Source: JALHOP01 sp964484195
Lineage (GTDB): Bacteria; Myxococcota; XYA12-FULL-58-9; JALHOP01
Direction of reading: 5' to 3'
Assembly: GCA_964484195.1 (NCBI GenBank)
Contig: CAZAER010000001.1
Location: 992,001 to 1,056,000 of the forward strand
DNA length: 64,000 nucleotides
The notes under the pieces are model-generated. The model was given only the letters and a program-made list of their open reading frames with translations. It had not been told where the DNA came from and ran no database searches. The translations under genes were made by a program, and so were the position numbers. Shown piece by piece: positions 44,276 through 52,887 of this stretch. Each line of letters begins with the position of its first letter. Position 1 is the first letter of the stretch.

Positions 44276-45291
44276 GCGTTCGGGCCGCAAACCTTCGCAA
44301 GTCCTACGGCAAGACCCACGTGGTGCGAGACCTCTCGCTGGACATCGCGCCGGGGGAAATGGTGGCGCTGCTCGGTCCTTCCGGCTGCGGCAAGACCACG
44401 ACGCTACGCATGATTGCCGGGCTCAATCGCCTGGACGCCGGGACCCTGCACATCGGTGAGCGCCTCGTGGACGACGGCCGCACCTTCGTGGCGCCCGAGA
44501 AACGCGCTCTCGGGATGGTCTTCCAGAGTTATGCAATCTGGCCGCACATGTCGGTCGCGGAGAACGTCGCCTATCCGCTGAAGCGGAAGGGCATGGCGAC
44601 GACCGACATCGCCGCCGCGGTGATCCGTGCGCTCGATCTCGTTCGCCTCGGCGCCATGCGCGACCGCATGCCCCATCAGCTCTCGGGCGGTCAGCTCCAG
44701 CGCGTCGCCCTAGCGCGAGCCTTGGTACGCGAGCCCGAGGTGCTCCTACTCGACGAGCCGCTCTCGAATCTCGACGCTGCCTTGCGCGAAGAGCTACGCG
44801 CCGAAATCGCCGCGCTCCGCTCGCGCGTCCGCACCACCATGGTCTACGTCACCCACGACCAAGGCGAGGCCCTGGCATTGGCGAACCGCATCGCGGTGAT
44901 GAATCATGGCGTCATCGAGCAGCTCGCCGCTCCGCAAACCGTTTACGACGACCCTGCGACCCCTTTCGTCGCGAGCTTCGTGGGCGGTGCCAACGTCCTC
45001 ACCGGCTTCGTCGAGGCCGGGCACTTCGTGAGCCACGAGACCCGCTTTGCGCTACCGGCAGACATGACCGCGAAGGCCGGGCCCGGCACCCTGGTGGTAC
45101 GCGCCGAGGACCTCGAGGTCGGTATGCTCGGCACCACACTCCCTATGAGCGCCCGCCTCTTCCTCGGCCACGCGACCGAATATCGCTTTGCCCTCGGCGG
45201 CGGCTCGCTGCGGGCGACCGGTCCGCACCTCACCATCGACGAGCCCCGGCTCACCATCAAACGTGCAAAGCTCTTCGCGCCCACAGTGTAG
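44272..45291 (+). CDS. ABC-transporter ATP-binding protein, FbpC/PotA-like
   Basis: The 339-residue protein has Walker A GPSGCGKTTT, Q-loop FQSYAIW, signature LSGGQLQR, Walker B VLLLDEPLSNLD and the switch His in THDQGEA, followed by a TOBE-type C-terminal domain. It powers the preceding binding protein and permease. The start is a GTG at 44272 in a GTGA overlap with the permease stop. The frame stays open over 500 bases further upstream, but that lies inside the permease gene and is a shadow. Confidence 0.93.
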   Translation: MSVRAANLRKSYGKTHVVRDLSLDIAPGEMVALLGPSGCGKTTTLRMIAGLNRLDAGTLHIGERLVDDGRTFVAPEKRALGMVFQSYAIWPHMSVAENVAYPLKRKGMATTDIAAAVIRALDLVRLGAMRDRMPHQLSGGQLQRVALARALVREPEVLLLDEPLSNLDAALREELRAEIAALRSRVRTTMVYVTHDQGEALALANRIAVMNHGVIEQLAAPQTVYDDPATPFVASFVGGANVLTGFVEAGHFVSHETRFALPADMTAKAGPGTLVVRAEDLEVGMLGTTLPMSARLFLGHATEYRFALGGGSLRATGPHLTIDEPRLTIKRAKLFAPTV

Positions 45292-45360
45292 GACGATATC
45301 TCCGCAAAAATTCTCGAAAAACCCTGTGTCCTCTTGCGGCTCGTGACGCTGGCATCGGAT

Positions 45361-46509
45361 ATGCTCCCCATCGTGAACGTTTCGTGCCTCCCCCTCCTCG
45401 CCCTGCTCGCTTTTCCCCTCGCCACGCGTGCGGCAGACGTACCCGCCAAAGCGGACGTCACCGCGCCGACCTTGGTGCCGCCAGCCATCGACGCAGACGA
45501 CAGCGACGACGCAGACGATGACGACGACGAGACCGTCGATAGCGGCGAAGGTGAGTCACGCGATGCAGCGCCCGGCATCGATCCGGGTGTCGTCTATTCG
45601 AGCGACGTGACCGACGCCGATCTCGCGAAGCGCTTCGTCTCCGACCTCGCCTCGCTCGGCACCATGTCGCTCGGCTTCGCCGACGAAGGCCGCCTGATCA
45701 ACGCCATGCAGATGCCGGCAGGCCCTGGATGGACGGTAGTGATGCCGTCGCACGCCTGGGGCACGCGTGAGACGGTCGAGGCATTGATGGCGTCCGCCAA
45801 AGCGGTGCAAGCGCGTTTCCCGGGCAGCAGCCCGCTGCGCATCAATCACATCAGTCAGAAAGACGGCGGCTACGTTCGCCCGCACAAGAGCCACCAGTCG
45901 GGTCGCGATGTCGACCTCGGCTTCTTCTACGACGCCGATGCCGGCCCCACGAACATCCGCGACCGCCGACCGGTGATGGACGCCGCCCTGAACTGGGCGC
46001 TGCTCCGCGAGCTGGTGACGCGCGCCGACGTGCAGGTGGTCCTCGTCGACCGCCGTATCGGCACTTTCCTGCACGACTACGCTCTGAGCATCGGCGAAGA
46101 CCCAGCCTGGCTGCGCTCGCTGTTCGTCGGCCCGCAGCCGCTCATCCAGCACGCCCGCCGTCACCGCGACCACTTCCACGTACGCTTCTTCTCGCCGCGC
46201 TCACAAGAGCTCGGCCGCCGCGTCCAGCCGCTGCTCGCCAAGCGCCAAGACACCAACATGATGATCTACCGTGTCCGCTCCGGCGACACGCTCGGCCACA
46301 TCGCGTCCCGCTACAACAGCAGCATCGAAGCCATCAAGCGCGCCAATCACATGAAGACGAGCTTCCTGTCGATCGCGCGCAGCCTGGTCGTGCCCCTACG
46401 TGGCCCCTGCACCCGCTGCCCGCTGCCGCCGCCCGTCGTCGTGCCGGCCAAGCGCCTGCCGCCGGAGCAGAGCGCGGACATCACTGCTGCGCTACCAGCA
46501 CGGTCGTGA
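45361..46509 (+). CDS. mepA: Penicillin-insensitive murein endopeptidase (MepA-like, M74) with C-terminal LysM
   Basis: The 382-residue product has a signal peptide, a very acidic linker (DDSDDADDDDDET), then the M74/LAS peptidase core: HKSHQSGRDVDLGF supplies a zinc His and Asp, and RRHRDHFHVRF the HxH zinc ligand. A LysM domain (YRVRSGDTLGHIA) follows. It should cleave D-Ala-meso-DAP cross-links in peptidoglycan. The ATG at 45361 starts the signal peptide; a TTG at 45334 is possible. Its stop codon lies within the first bases of a 29-base inverted repeat. Confidence 0.9.
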   Translation: MLPIVNVSCLPLLALLAFPLATRAADVPAKADVTAPTLVPPAIDADDSDDADDDDDETVDSGEGESRDAAPGIDPGVVYSSDVTDADLAKRFVSDLASLGTMSLGFADEGRLINAMQMPAGPGWTVVMPSHAWGTRETVEALMASAKAVQARFPGSSPLRINHISQKDGGYVRPHKSHQSGRDVDLGFFYDADAGPTNIRDRRPVMDAALNWALLRELVTRADVQVVLVDRRIGTFLHDYALSIGEDPAWLRSLFVGPQPLIQHARRHRDHFHVRFFSPRSQELGRRVQPLLAKRQDTNMMIYRVRSGDTLGHIASRYNSSIEAIKRANHMKTSFLSIARSLVVPLRGPCTRCPLPPPVVVPAKRLPPEQSADITAALPARS

Positions 46510-46974
46510 AAAATGGGGACAGCTACCATTTTCCCGTAGGGCAACCGGCTGTTCGAATGGAAAATGGTAGCTGTCCCCATTTTTCACCGAGGGTCTTCGT
46601 GTGCGCACCGTCTTCAAGATGAGCGGGATCGACACGTAGCCGGCTTCAGCGGATTGCGGAAAACGCCAACGCGAGAGCTGCTGCAGCATGCAGGTCGCGA
46701 CCGGCACGAGTTGCGGATCGCTCACACGCGCCGCCGGCACGTAGGGTCGTCCGTCCTGCATGATGAGCGCGCGGAGGATGATGCGCCCATTCACCGCGTC
46801 GTTCATCGCCAATGCCCGCGCGTAACACCCTTCGAGCGCGGCAGAGTGCACGTCGAGCACCTCACCGATGGCGGCGTTGCGCTCCCCGTCGACCGCGACC
46901 TCGACGCGCAACGCGCTGCATCCGCAGAAGAGCGCGGCCGTCATGAGAACGATGACGCAGGGCGTTGGGCGCAT
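46492..46974 (-). CDS. AgmX/PglI-type C-terminal domain lipoprotein, with tail encoded by a repeat element
   Basis: The 160-residue product has a signal peptide with lipobox FCGC, then a region typical of AgmX/PglI C-terminal and TonB-like domains: LEGCYARALAM, GRIILRALIMQDGRP, paired cysteines (GCYAR, ATCMLQQL) and LSRWRFP. These domains occur in myxobacterial gliding and envelope proteins. The last ~30 residues are translated from the inverted-repeat element at 46506-46587, so the natural C-terminus was probably shorter. The ATG at 46974 starts the signal peptide. Convergent with mepA. Confidence 0.75.
   Translation of the reverse strand: MRPTPCVIVLMTAALFCGCSALRVEVAVDGERNAAIGEVLDVHSAALEGCYARALAMNDAVNGRIILRALIMQDGRPYVPAARVSDPQLVPVATCMLQQLSRWRFPQSAEAGYVSIPLILKTVRTRRPSVKNGDSYHFPFEQPVALRENGSCPHFSRPCW
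46506..46587. repeat. Perfect 29-bp inverted repeat (REP/MITE-like element)
   Basis: Bases 46506-46534 (GTGAAAAATGGGGACAGCTA onward) and 46559-46587 are exact reverse complements over 29 bases, separated by 24 bases. The RNA would form a very stable hairpin. Its core, TGGGGACAGCTACCATTTTCC-like, resembles repetitive palindromes mobilised by REP-associated (Y1/RAYT) transposases; no transposase is encoded nearby. It sits between converging genes and may also stop transcription from both sides. Confidence 0.9.
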
Positions 46975-47040
46975 GCCATGACTATAGCGCCACCGATTGC
47001 CAGTTGACACCTGCGGTGCGGCCGGCCCAATACGCTCGCA

Positions 47041-47679
47041 ATGCCACACGAGTCGTTCAAGAAGCTCGTCCAAGGTGTCCAGCAGTTTCAGCGCGACGTC
47101 TATCCGCCGATGGCGGAGACGTTCCGAACGCTCGTGAAGGGCCAAGCGCCCTCGACGCTGTTCGTGACCTGCGCCGATTCACGCGTGAATCCGCACCTCA
47201 TGACCAGCACCAAGCCGGGCGACATTTTCGTGGCGCGCTCCATCGGCAACCTCATCCCGCCGCATGGCAGCGGCGACCGAGGCACCGCGGCTCTGGTCGA
47301 GTACGCCGTTCAGGTCTTGCAGGTCGAGCACGTCGTGGTTTGCGGCCATTCGCAGTGCGGCGCCGTTCGCAGCCTCCTCGATCCCAATGACGACGCGACA
47401 GTTCCGCGCGTCACCGAATGGCTCCAATACGCCGAAACGGCCCGTGCCATGACCCAGGCCATGGCCGAAAAGGCCCCTGAGAACGAGAAGTTGAAGGTCG
47501 CGACCCAGCACAACGTGGCGGCCCAGCTGGCCAACGCCCGCACCTATCCGGCCATCGCGACCGCGGTCGCTTTAGGCAAACTTCAGCTGCACGGATGGTA
47601 TTATGACATCGGTAGCGGCGGCGTGGATTCCCTGGATCCGGTGAGAAACACCTTCCATCCGCTCTCAGCGGACGCTTGA
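47041..47679 (+). CDS. can: Beta-class carbonic anhydrase
   Basis: The 212-residue protein shows the beta-carbonic anhydrase zinc ligands Cys in VTCADSR, and His and Cys in VCGHSQCGAV, with the Asp/Arg dyad in CADSR. It interconverts CO2 and bicarbonate in the cytosol. Length and motif spacing fit the family. No strong ribosome binding site precedes the ATG at 47041. A fasciclin lipoprotein gene follows after 22 bases. Confidence 0.95.
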   Translation: MPHESFKKLVQGVQQFQRDVYPPMAETFRTLVKGQAPSTLFVTCADSRVNPHLMTSTKPGDIFVARSIGNLIPPHGSGDRGTAALVEYAVQVLQVEHVVVCGHSQCGAVRSLLDPNDDATVPRVTEWLQYAETARAMTQAMAEKAPENEKLKVATQHNVAAQLANARTYPAIATAVALGKLQLHGWYYDIGSGGVDSLDPVRNTFHPLSADA

Positions 47680-47701
47680 GACATAGTCGAGGAGTCACCC
47701 A

Positions 47702-48649
47702 ATGAAAGCATCCCTTGGGTTCATGTTCCTGTCCCTGCTCGTGGTGGGCTGTGCGACCACGAAGAAGGCTGCGAGCTCAGGCCCACCCTCACCCTGCGCC
47801 AAAGACTTGATGGACCAGGGATACGTGAGCGGCCGCTCCTCGAAGGACTCCGCTGAAGCGTACTGCACGCAATACAGCCCCGGCGAGATAGCCATCGCCA
47901 AAGATCTCCACGACAAGAAGTACGAGCCGCGTTTTGCCGAGGGACTGTCGACGGCGCATCAATACACGCCAGCGCAGATCGCCTGCGCCAAGAAGGAGCG
48001 CGACGCCGCTGGTAGCGTCAGCCACTTCCAGGTGCCCGACACCTGTGTCGACGCGACCTTCCACGAGGCACCGACCACCATCAGCGCCTCGCGTGGCGTG
48101 TCGAGCACACCGGTGCCGGACGCCGTCGCGTACGAAGAGGCTCCCACCCCAGCTCCCGCCGCCAAAACCACTTCGGCTCCGACCTCCGGCTCGCTCGCGG
48201 CGACCGCCGCGGCGGACGCCAAGACCAACTCACTCTACGACGTGCTCTCGGCGGACAAGCGCTTCAGCAAGTTCGTCTCGCTCGTCGACTACGTCGGTCT
48301 CTCGAAGAGCTTGAAAGCTGGTGGTGGCCCCTGGACGGTGATGGCGCCGACCAACGCGGCGATTGGCCGTTACCCCGGCGGCTACGAAGCACTCAAGGCC
48401 AAGCCCGACAAGCTCAAGACCATCATGACGCTACACCTCGTCGATGCGGTGCGGCCGAGCTCCGACTTGAAGCTCCCGGACAAGAAGGGCTCGACCGGCA
48501 AACGTTGGCCGACGGCGCAGGGGCGCCACCTGACGATGACCGAAAAAGGCGGCCGCATCTTCATCAACGAGGACATCAAGGTCACCAAAGCCGACATCCA
48601 CGCGGACAACGGCCTGGTGTACGTGATCGATACGGTGATCACGCCTTGA
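47702..48649 (+). CDS. Lipoprotein with a C-terminal fasciclin (FAS1) domain
   Basis: The 315-residue product has a signal peptide with lipobox VVGC, a Cys-containing N-terminal region of about 120 residues, a Pro/Ala/Thr-rich linker, and a FAS1 domain (about 185-315) with the H1-type box WTVMAPTNAAIGRYPGGYEAL, the LHLVDAV segment and the H2-like NGLVYVIDTVITP ending. FAS1 domains mediate adhesion. GAGGAG seven bases before the ATG at 47702 fixes the start. It overlaps the converging dehydrogenase gene by 11 bases. Confidence 0.88.
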   Translation: MKASLGFMFLSLLVVGCATTKKAASSGPPSPCAKDLMDQGYVSGRSSKDSAEAYCTQYSPGEIAIAKDLHDKKYEPRFAEGLSTAHQYTPAQIACAKKERDAAGSVSHFQVPDTCVDATFHEAPTTISASRGVSSTPVPDAVAYEEAPTPAPAAKTTSAPTSGSLAATAAADAKTNSLYDVLSADKRFSKFVSLVDYVGLSKSLKAGGGPWTVMAPTNAAIGRYPGGYEALKAKPDKLKTIMTLHLVDAVRPSSDLKLPDKKGSTGKRWPTAQGRHLTMTEKGGRIFINEDIKVTKADIHADNGLVYVIDTVITP

Positions 48650-49466
48650 AGGCGTAGTCCGCCGCTGCGGACACCTGCGCCGGCGTCGGCTCGATGCCGG
48701 TGTAGAGCTCGAACTGTTCGACGGCTTGCAGGACGATGACCTCGCCCCCGGTGATCACCGTCTTGCGCGCGGCGCGGCCGGCCCGCACCAGCGGTGTCTC
48801 GACCGGCACGGCGACAACGTCGAACAGCACTTCGGCCTTGGCGATGGCCTCCTGGGGGAACGCGAGCGCCGACTCTTCCGGCCCGCCGCGCATGCCGATT
48901 GGCGTCACGTTCACGAGTATCCGCGGCCGCAAAGCGCCGAGGCTGTCCTGCCAGCCGTAGCCGTAACGCGCCGCTAGGCCTCCGCCGGTGTCGCGGTTGC
49001 GGGCAACGACGGTGCCGTTCGTAAAGCCGGCGTCACGCAGCGCTGCCACGACCGCTTTGGCCATGCCGCCGCTGCCGTGCAGCACGAAGTCCGAGTCTTT
49101 GGGCACGCCGTGTTTCGCGAGCAGCGGCGCGATGGCGCCATAGTCGGTGTTGTGGCCGGTGAGCACGCCGCCGTCGTTGACGATGGTGTTGACCGAGTCG
49201 ATTGCTTTGGCGGACGCCCCCAAGCCGTCGAGCATCGGGATGCAGGCCTCTTTGAACGGCATCGACACGGCGCAGCCGCGAATACCCAAAGCGCGGATGC
49301 CTCCGATGACGCCGGCGAGGTCTTTGGTGGTGAAGGCTTTGTAGATCCAGTCGAGGCCGAGCGCGTCGAAGAGAAAGTTGTGGAAGCGCGAGCCGAAGGT
49401 GCCGGGCCGCGCCGAGAGCGACATACACACCGTGGTGTCGCGACCGATGGTGCGGCGATCAGTCAT
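48639..49466 (-). CDS. Shikimate dehydrogenase-like protein, HI0607 (SdhL) subgroup
   Basis: The 275-residue NADP-dependent dehydrogenase opens with TTVCMSLSARPGTFGSRFHN, the diagnostic start of the HI0607-type subgroup of the AroE family. It has the catalytic Lys in VSMPFKEA, Asp in NTDYG, and the nucleotide fold HGSGGMAKAVV. That subgroup reduces dehydroshikimate only weakly in studied members, and the true substrate is uncertain. The ATG at 49466 overlaps the sigma-factor stop by 8 bases, so this gene appears to be the last in the copper operon. Confidence 0.9.
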   Translation of the reverse strand: MTDRRTIGRDTTVCMSLSARPGTFGSRFHNFLFDALGLDWIYKAFTTKDLAGVIGGIRALGIRGCAVSMPFKEACIPMLDGLGASAKAIDSVNTIVNDGGVLTGHNTDYGAIAPLLAKHGVPKDSDFVLHGSGGMAKAVVAALRDAGFTNGTVVARNRDTGGGLAARYGYGWQDSLGALRPRILVNVTPIGMRGGPEESALAFPQEAIAKAEVLFDVVAVPVETPLVRAGRAARKTVITGGEVIVLQAVEQFELYTGIEPTPAQVSAAADYAFKA

Positions 49467-49989
49467 GGCCGCACGAGCAATCGAAGCAACCGTGCTCGGC
49501 GCAAGCGCCGCAGGTCTGCATCACCTGTTTGCGCAGCGCCTCGCGGGCCCGATGGACCCGCACCGCAGCAGCGTTCGCGGTCATGCCGGACTCGGCGGCG
49601 TAGTCCTTCACCGGCAGCTCGTCGATCTCGACGCGGGCGATGGCCTGCGCGTATTCCGGCTTGAGGCTGTCTTTGAGGGCCGCAACACACTTGCAAACCC
49701 GGCGCTCGAGCTCGGAGTCCGCGATATCGGGCTCGGAGGCGGCGAGCCTGTCGCTCGCGCGTGCCGCTCTCCCTTTCTTGCGATGATCGTCCGCGATGGC
49801 GTTGCGGAGGATTTGGTAGAACCAGGCGCGCACCGAGGTATCGTCGCGCACCGAGTCTTCGCGCTCGAGGCCACGCTTCGCCGCGTCCTGGAGAATGTCT
49901 TCGGCGGCCGAGCGATCTCCGACCCGCTTCTCGACGAAGCCGAGAAGCTCGGCACGGTTTCTCGCGAGGAGGCTTGCGAGGTTGCTCAC
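49459..49989 (-). CDS. CorE-like ECF sigma factor with a C-terminal Cys-rich domain
   Basis: The 176-residue protein (GTG at 49989, overlapping the cupredoxin stop) has sigma-2 (DILQDAAKRGL, VRAWFYQILRNAIADDHRKK) and sigma-4 (GMTANAAAVRVHRAREALRK) domains. A CKC motif lies in the linker, and five Cys plus His are packed into the last 17 residues (CGACAEHGCFDCSCGHD). No anti-sigma gene is adjacent. This is the layout of CorE from Myxococcus xanthus, which senses copper redox state directly through its Cys-rich tail and switches on copper genes. The neighbouring genes encode copper-handling proteins, which supports copper over the Cd/Zn specificity of CorE2. Confidence 0.88.
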   Translation of the reverse strand: MSNLASLLARNRAELLGFVEKRVGDRSAAEDILQDAAKRGLEREDSVRDDTSVRAWFYQILRNAIADDHRKKGRAARASDRLAASEPDIADSELERRVCKCVAALKDSLKPEYAQAIARVEIDELPVKDYAAESGMTANAAAVRVHRAREALRKQVMQTCGACAEHGCFDCSCGHD

Positions 49990-50324
49990 GGCGTCACCAC
50001 GAGGCTCCCCTTCACCATGTTCATGCCGCATCGAAACGCCACTTCACCGCTGGGTTGCGCCGGGATGTCGATGACCACCTCCTTGCCCACGGGCAGCTCG
50101 CGAGTGATGCCGAGCGCGGGAAAGACGATGTCTTTGGTGCACGGCGTGTACTCCTTGCGCACGACCTTGAGGCGAACGGCTTCTCCCGGGGCGATCTCGA
50201 TGCGGCTCGGCGTGTAAGAGCCTTTGTCGACGACGACCGCGACCTCGCGAACCGGCGGCGTGTCCGCTCGAGCGACGATGCCCACGAGGCCGAGCAGGGA
50301 AAGAGCGAGGACGAGAGCTTTCAT
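49986..50324 (-). CDS. Periplasmic cupredoxin-like copper protein
   Basis: The 112-residue product has a signal peptide (cleavage near VARAD) and a cupredoxin fold: SYTPSRIEIAPGEAVRLKVV, a Cys in EYTPCTKDIVFP, and FRCGMNMVKGSLVV at the C-terminus with Cys and two Met as probable copper ligands. Such small proteins often accompany CopA and receive or buffer exported copper. The ATG at 50324 overlaps the copA stop by four bases; the longer frame lies inside copA. Confidence 0.88.
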   Translation of the reverse strand: MKALVLALSLLGLVGIVARADTPPVREVAVVVDKGSYTPSRIEIAPGEAVRLKVVRKEYTPCTKDIVFPALGITRELPVGKEVVIDIPAQPSGEVAFRCGMNMVKGSLVVTP

Positions 50325-52543
50325 GCGACACCAACCTTCCGACCGAAGCGGCGCAGCCGCAGCGCGTTGAGAACCACCGATACGCTCGAGAGCGACATCG
50401 CGAGGCTCGCGACAATCGGCGACAAGAGCCAGCCCGTCCAGCCATACAATGCCCCGGCGGCGACGGGGATGCCCACGACGTTGTAAACGAACGCCCAAAA
50501 CAGGTTCTGACGGATATTGCGCATCGAAGCACGTGCGAGCGCCAGAGCCGCCGGCAAGCCGGCGATGCCTTCGCGGGTCAGGGTCACGTCCGCGGTGGCG
50601 ACGGCGATATCGGTGCCGCTAGCCACCGCCACGCCCACGTCGGCGGCGGCGAGCGCCGGCGCATCGTTGACCCCGTCTCCGACCATGGCGACGCGTTTTC
50701 CGCGAACGCGCTCCTGGCTAACGACGCGGGCTTTCTCCTCCGGTGAGACACCGGCGACCACGCGCGCGATGCCGAGCTGCTTTGCGACCGCTCGCGCTGT
50801 CTCCTCGCGGTCACCACTCAGCATCACCAGCTCGACGTTCTGACGCGTGAGCGCGCGCACGGCCTCGATGGTGCTCGAGCGTGGTTGGTCGGCAACCGCG
50901 AGCACGCCGGCGGCGCGGCCGTCGACCGACACCAAAACGGCAGTGCGGCCGAGCACCGCCAGTCGGTCTGCTTCGGCGGTCAATGGCGCGGAGTCGATAC
51001 CCGCCGCGGACAACCAAGCCGCGGTCCCCACCCGCACTGCACGCCCGGCGACGCTTGCCGCGATACCAGCGCCGTTCGTGACCACCATGTCCGTCGGTCT
51101 AGCCAACACGAGGCCGAGCTCGGTCGCGGCGGCGACGACGGCCGAGGCGATGGGATGCTCGCTGTCGCGTTCCACCGACGCAACCAAACGCAGCAGCTCC
51201 TCCTCGTCCATGGCAACCGCGAAGAGATCCGTGAGCAGAGGCTTTCCTGCAGTCAGGGTGCCGGTCTTGTCGAGCATCACGGTGTCGATGCGGGCGAGGC
51301 TCTCGAGCGGCGCTCCACCCTTGATGAGCACGCCCAGCTCGGCGCCGCGCCCGGTCGCGGCGGCGACCGCAGCTGGAGTGGCGAGACCCAAAGCGCATGG
51401 GCATGCGATGATGAGGACGGCAACGAAACGCTCGAGCGCGACGGCCGGCTCGACGAACAGCCAGACCACGAGCGTCAGCAGCGCGATGCCGATGACGATC
51501 GGCACGAAGTAACCGGCGACCACGTCGGCGAGTCGGGCGATGGGCGCCCGTGAGCCCTGCGCATCGCCCACCGCCTTGGCGATACGCGCTACGGCAGAGC
51601 CGCTCGAAGCGTGCGTGACGCGGGCAGTGAACGGGCCACCACGATTCACGGTGCCCGCTAAAACGGACGAACCAGCGCCTTTTTCGACCGGTAAGCTCTC
51701 TCCCGTGAGTATTGCCTCATCGACGACGCCGTGACCCTCCACGACCTCGCCGTCAGCGGCGATGCTCTCGCCGGGCCGGACGCGGATGAGGTCACCCGGA
51801 ACGAGCGACTCGGCGGCAACCTCGCTGTCACCTTCGCCGAGGACGCGCCGCGCCGTTTTCGGCTGCAAAGCAACGAGCTCGGTCACGGCGGCCCGCAGAC
51901 GCGTCAGCGAGCGCGCTTCGAGGTAGCGGCCGAGAAGAACGAAACCGACGATGGCCACCGCCGCTTCGAAGTAAACGTGCGGCGTCACCCCATGCTCGGC
52001 GTGCGGGAAAACGCCGGGAGCGATGACCGCAACAGCGGAGTACCCCCACGCCGCCGCGCTCCCGAGGGCGACCAGCGTGTTCATGTCGGCCGCCCGATGC
52101 CGCAGCGCCGCGAACGCTCCAACGAAGAAGCGCGCTCCAGGAACGAATACGACCACGGTCGCAATGACCAGCTGTAGCCAGCGACCAGCGGACGTCTCCA
52201 TCCAGGGAATGGCTCCGTGCGCCATCCCGACGACGAGCAAAGGCAAGCCGAGGACCGCCGCGATCACCAAGGAGCGCCCGAGGCCATCGGCCTCGCGGTG
52301 CGCGTGATGGGCATGGGGATCCGCAGCCACGACGCGTGCCTCATAGCCCGCCTTGGCGACTGCATCGATGAGCGCGGCTGGCGAGACCGGCTCGCCTTCG
52401 ACGCGCGCGAGCTTGCTAACCAGGTTGACCGACGCCGTGCCGACGCCAGCGACACTGGTCAAAGCGCTTTCGACGCGGCGTACGCACGATGCGCAACTCA
52501 TGCCGCTGATCTCGAGGTCTTGATGGGCGTGTCGCGTGTTCAT
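50321..52543 (-). CDS. copA: Copper-exporting P1B-type ATPase
   Basis: The 740-residue protein has an N-terminal heavy-metal domain (GMSCASC, Cys 17/20) and a His-rich linker (DPHAHHAHRE). Eight transmembrane helices include the transport motif CPC (about residue 380). It carries DKTGTLT with the phosphorylated Asp (about 425) and GDGVNDAPAL (about 620), plus the HP dipeptide in SEHPIA. This is the P1B-1 Cu+ exporter pattern (CPC, Asn/Tyr near YNVVGIP, Met-Ser-Ser-Ser in AMSLSS). It moves Cu+ from cytosol to periplasm. First gene of the leftward copper operon. Confidence 0.94.
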   Translation of the reverse strand: MNTRHAHQDLEISGMSCASCVRRVESALTSVAGVGTASVNLVSKLARVEGEPVSPAALIDAVAKAGYEARVVAADPHAHHAHREADGLGRSLVIAAVLGLPLLVVGMAHGAIPWMETSAGRWLQLVIATVVVFVPGARFFVGAFAALRHRAADMNTLVALGSAAAWGYSAVAVIAPGVFPHAEHGVTPHVYFEAAVAIVGFVLLGRYLEARSLTRLRAAVTELVALQPKTARRVLGEGDSEVAAESLVPGDLIRVRPGESIAADGEVVEGHGVVDEAILTGESLPVEKGAGSSVLAGTVNRGGPFTARVTHASSGSAVARIAKAVGDAQGSRAPIARLADVVAGYFVPIVIGIALLTLVVWLFVEPAVALERFVAVLIIACPCALGLATPAAVAAATGRGAELGVLIKGGAPLESLARIDTVMLDKTGTLTAGKPLLTDLFAVAMDEEELLRLVASVERDSEHPIASAVVAAATELGLVLARPTDMVVTNGAGIAASVAGRAVRVGTAAWLSAAGIDSAPLTAEADRLAVLGRTAVLVSVDGRAAGVLAVADQPRSSTIEAVRALTRQNVELVMLSGDREETARAVAKQLGIARVVAGVSPEEKARVVSQERVRGKRVAMVGDGVNDAPALAAADVGVAVASGTDIAVATADVTLTREGIAGLPAALALARASMRNIRQNLFWAFVYNVVGIPVAAGALYGWTGWLLSPIVASLAMSLSSVSVVLNALRLRRFGRKVGVA

Positions 52544-52584
52544 GGTCTTCGGTCTCCGGCTTGGAGACGTCCGCGGCCGAGGTC

Positions 52585-52611
52585 TATTACCGGCTGGCTC
52601 CAGGTGTAATA
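52585..52611. promoter_or_regulatory. Inverted repeat in the divergent copper promoter region
   Basis: TATTAC (52585-52590) and GTAATA (52606-52611) are perfect 6-base arms 15 bases apart, in the 110-base spacer between copA (start 52543, leftward) and the lipoprotein-TolC-oxidase genes (start 52654, rightward). It could be an operator or part of the sigma-factor-dependent promoters. There is no direct support. Confidence 0.35.
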
Positions 52612-52653
52612 CAGGCGGGGCGCGCACGTCTCCCTGGGAAAGGCGGACAGGAC

Positions 52654-52887
52654 ATGACCAGAAATCTTCGGACGCTCGCCGCTTTGCTGCTCCTCGGAGG
52701 ATGTGCGACGCGCCAGGTGCCGGCCCAATTTCCGAGCAGCGCACCGGTGTCGAGCGACGCCGAGGCAGCACCCCTGCCCGTCGTCGGCCGGATGACCCAG
52801 GAGCACCCCCCGCTACCCGGTGAAGCAACCGGGGGCTGGGTCGGCCTCGAAGAGCCGGCAACCCGAGAAAGCCACCATGCGCAGTAA
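52654..52887 (+). CDS. Small lipoprotein of the copper locus
   Basis: The ATG at 52654 follows a GGCGGACAGG purine stretch. The 77-residue product has a signal peptide with lipobox LGGC and then a Pro/Ser/Ala-rich acidic mature part with no fold I recognise. Its 3' end overlaps the TolC-like gene by 11 bases, so both are co-transcribed. It might be an accessory to the efflux protein or oxidase. Confidence 0.65.
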   Translation: MTRNLRTLAALLLLGGCATRQVPAQFPSSAPVSSDAEAAPLPVVGRMTQEHPPLPGEATGGWVGLEEPATRESHHAQ

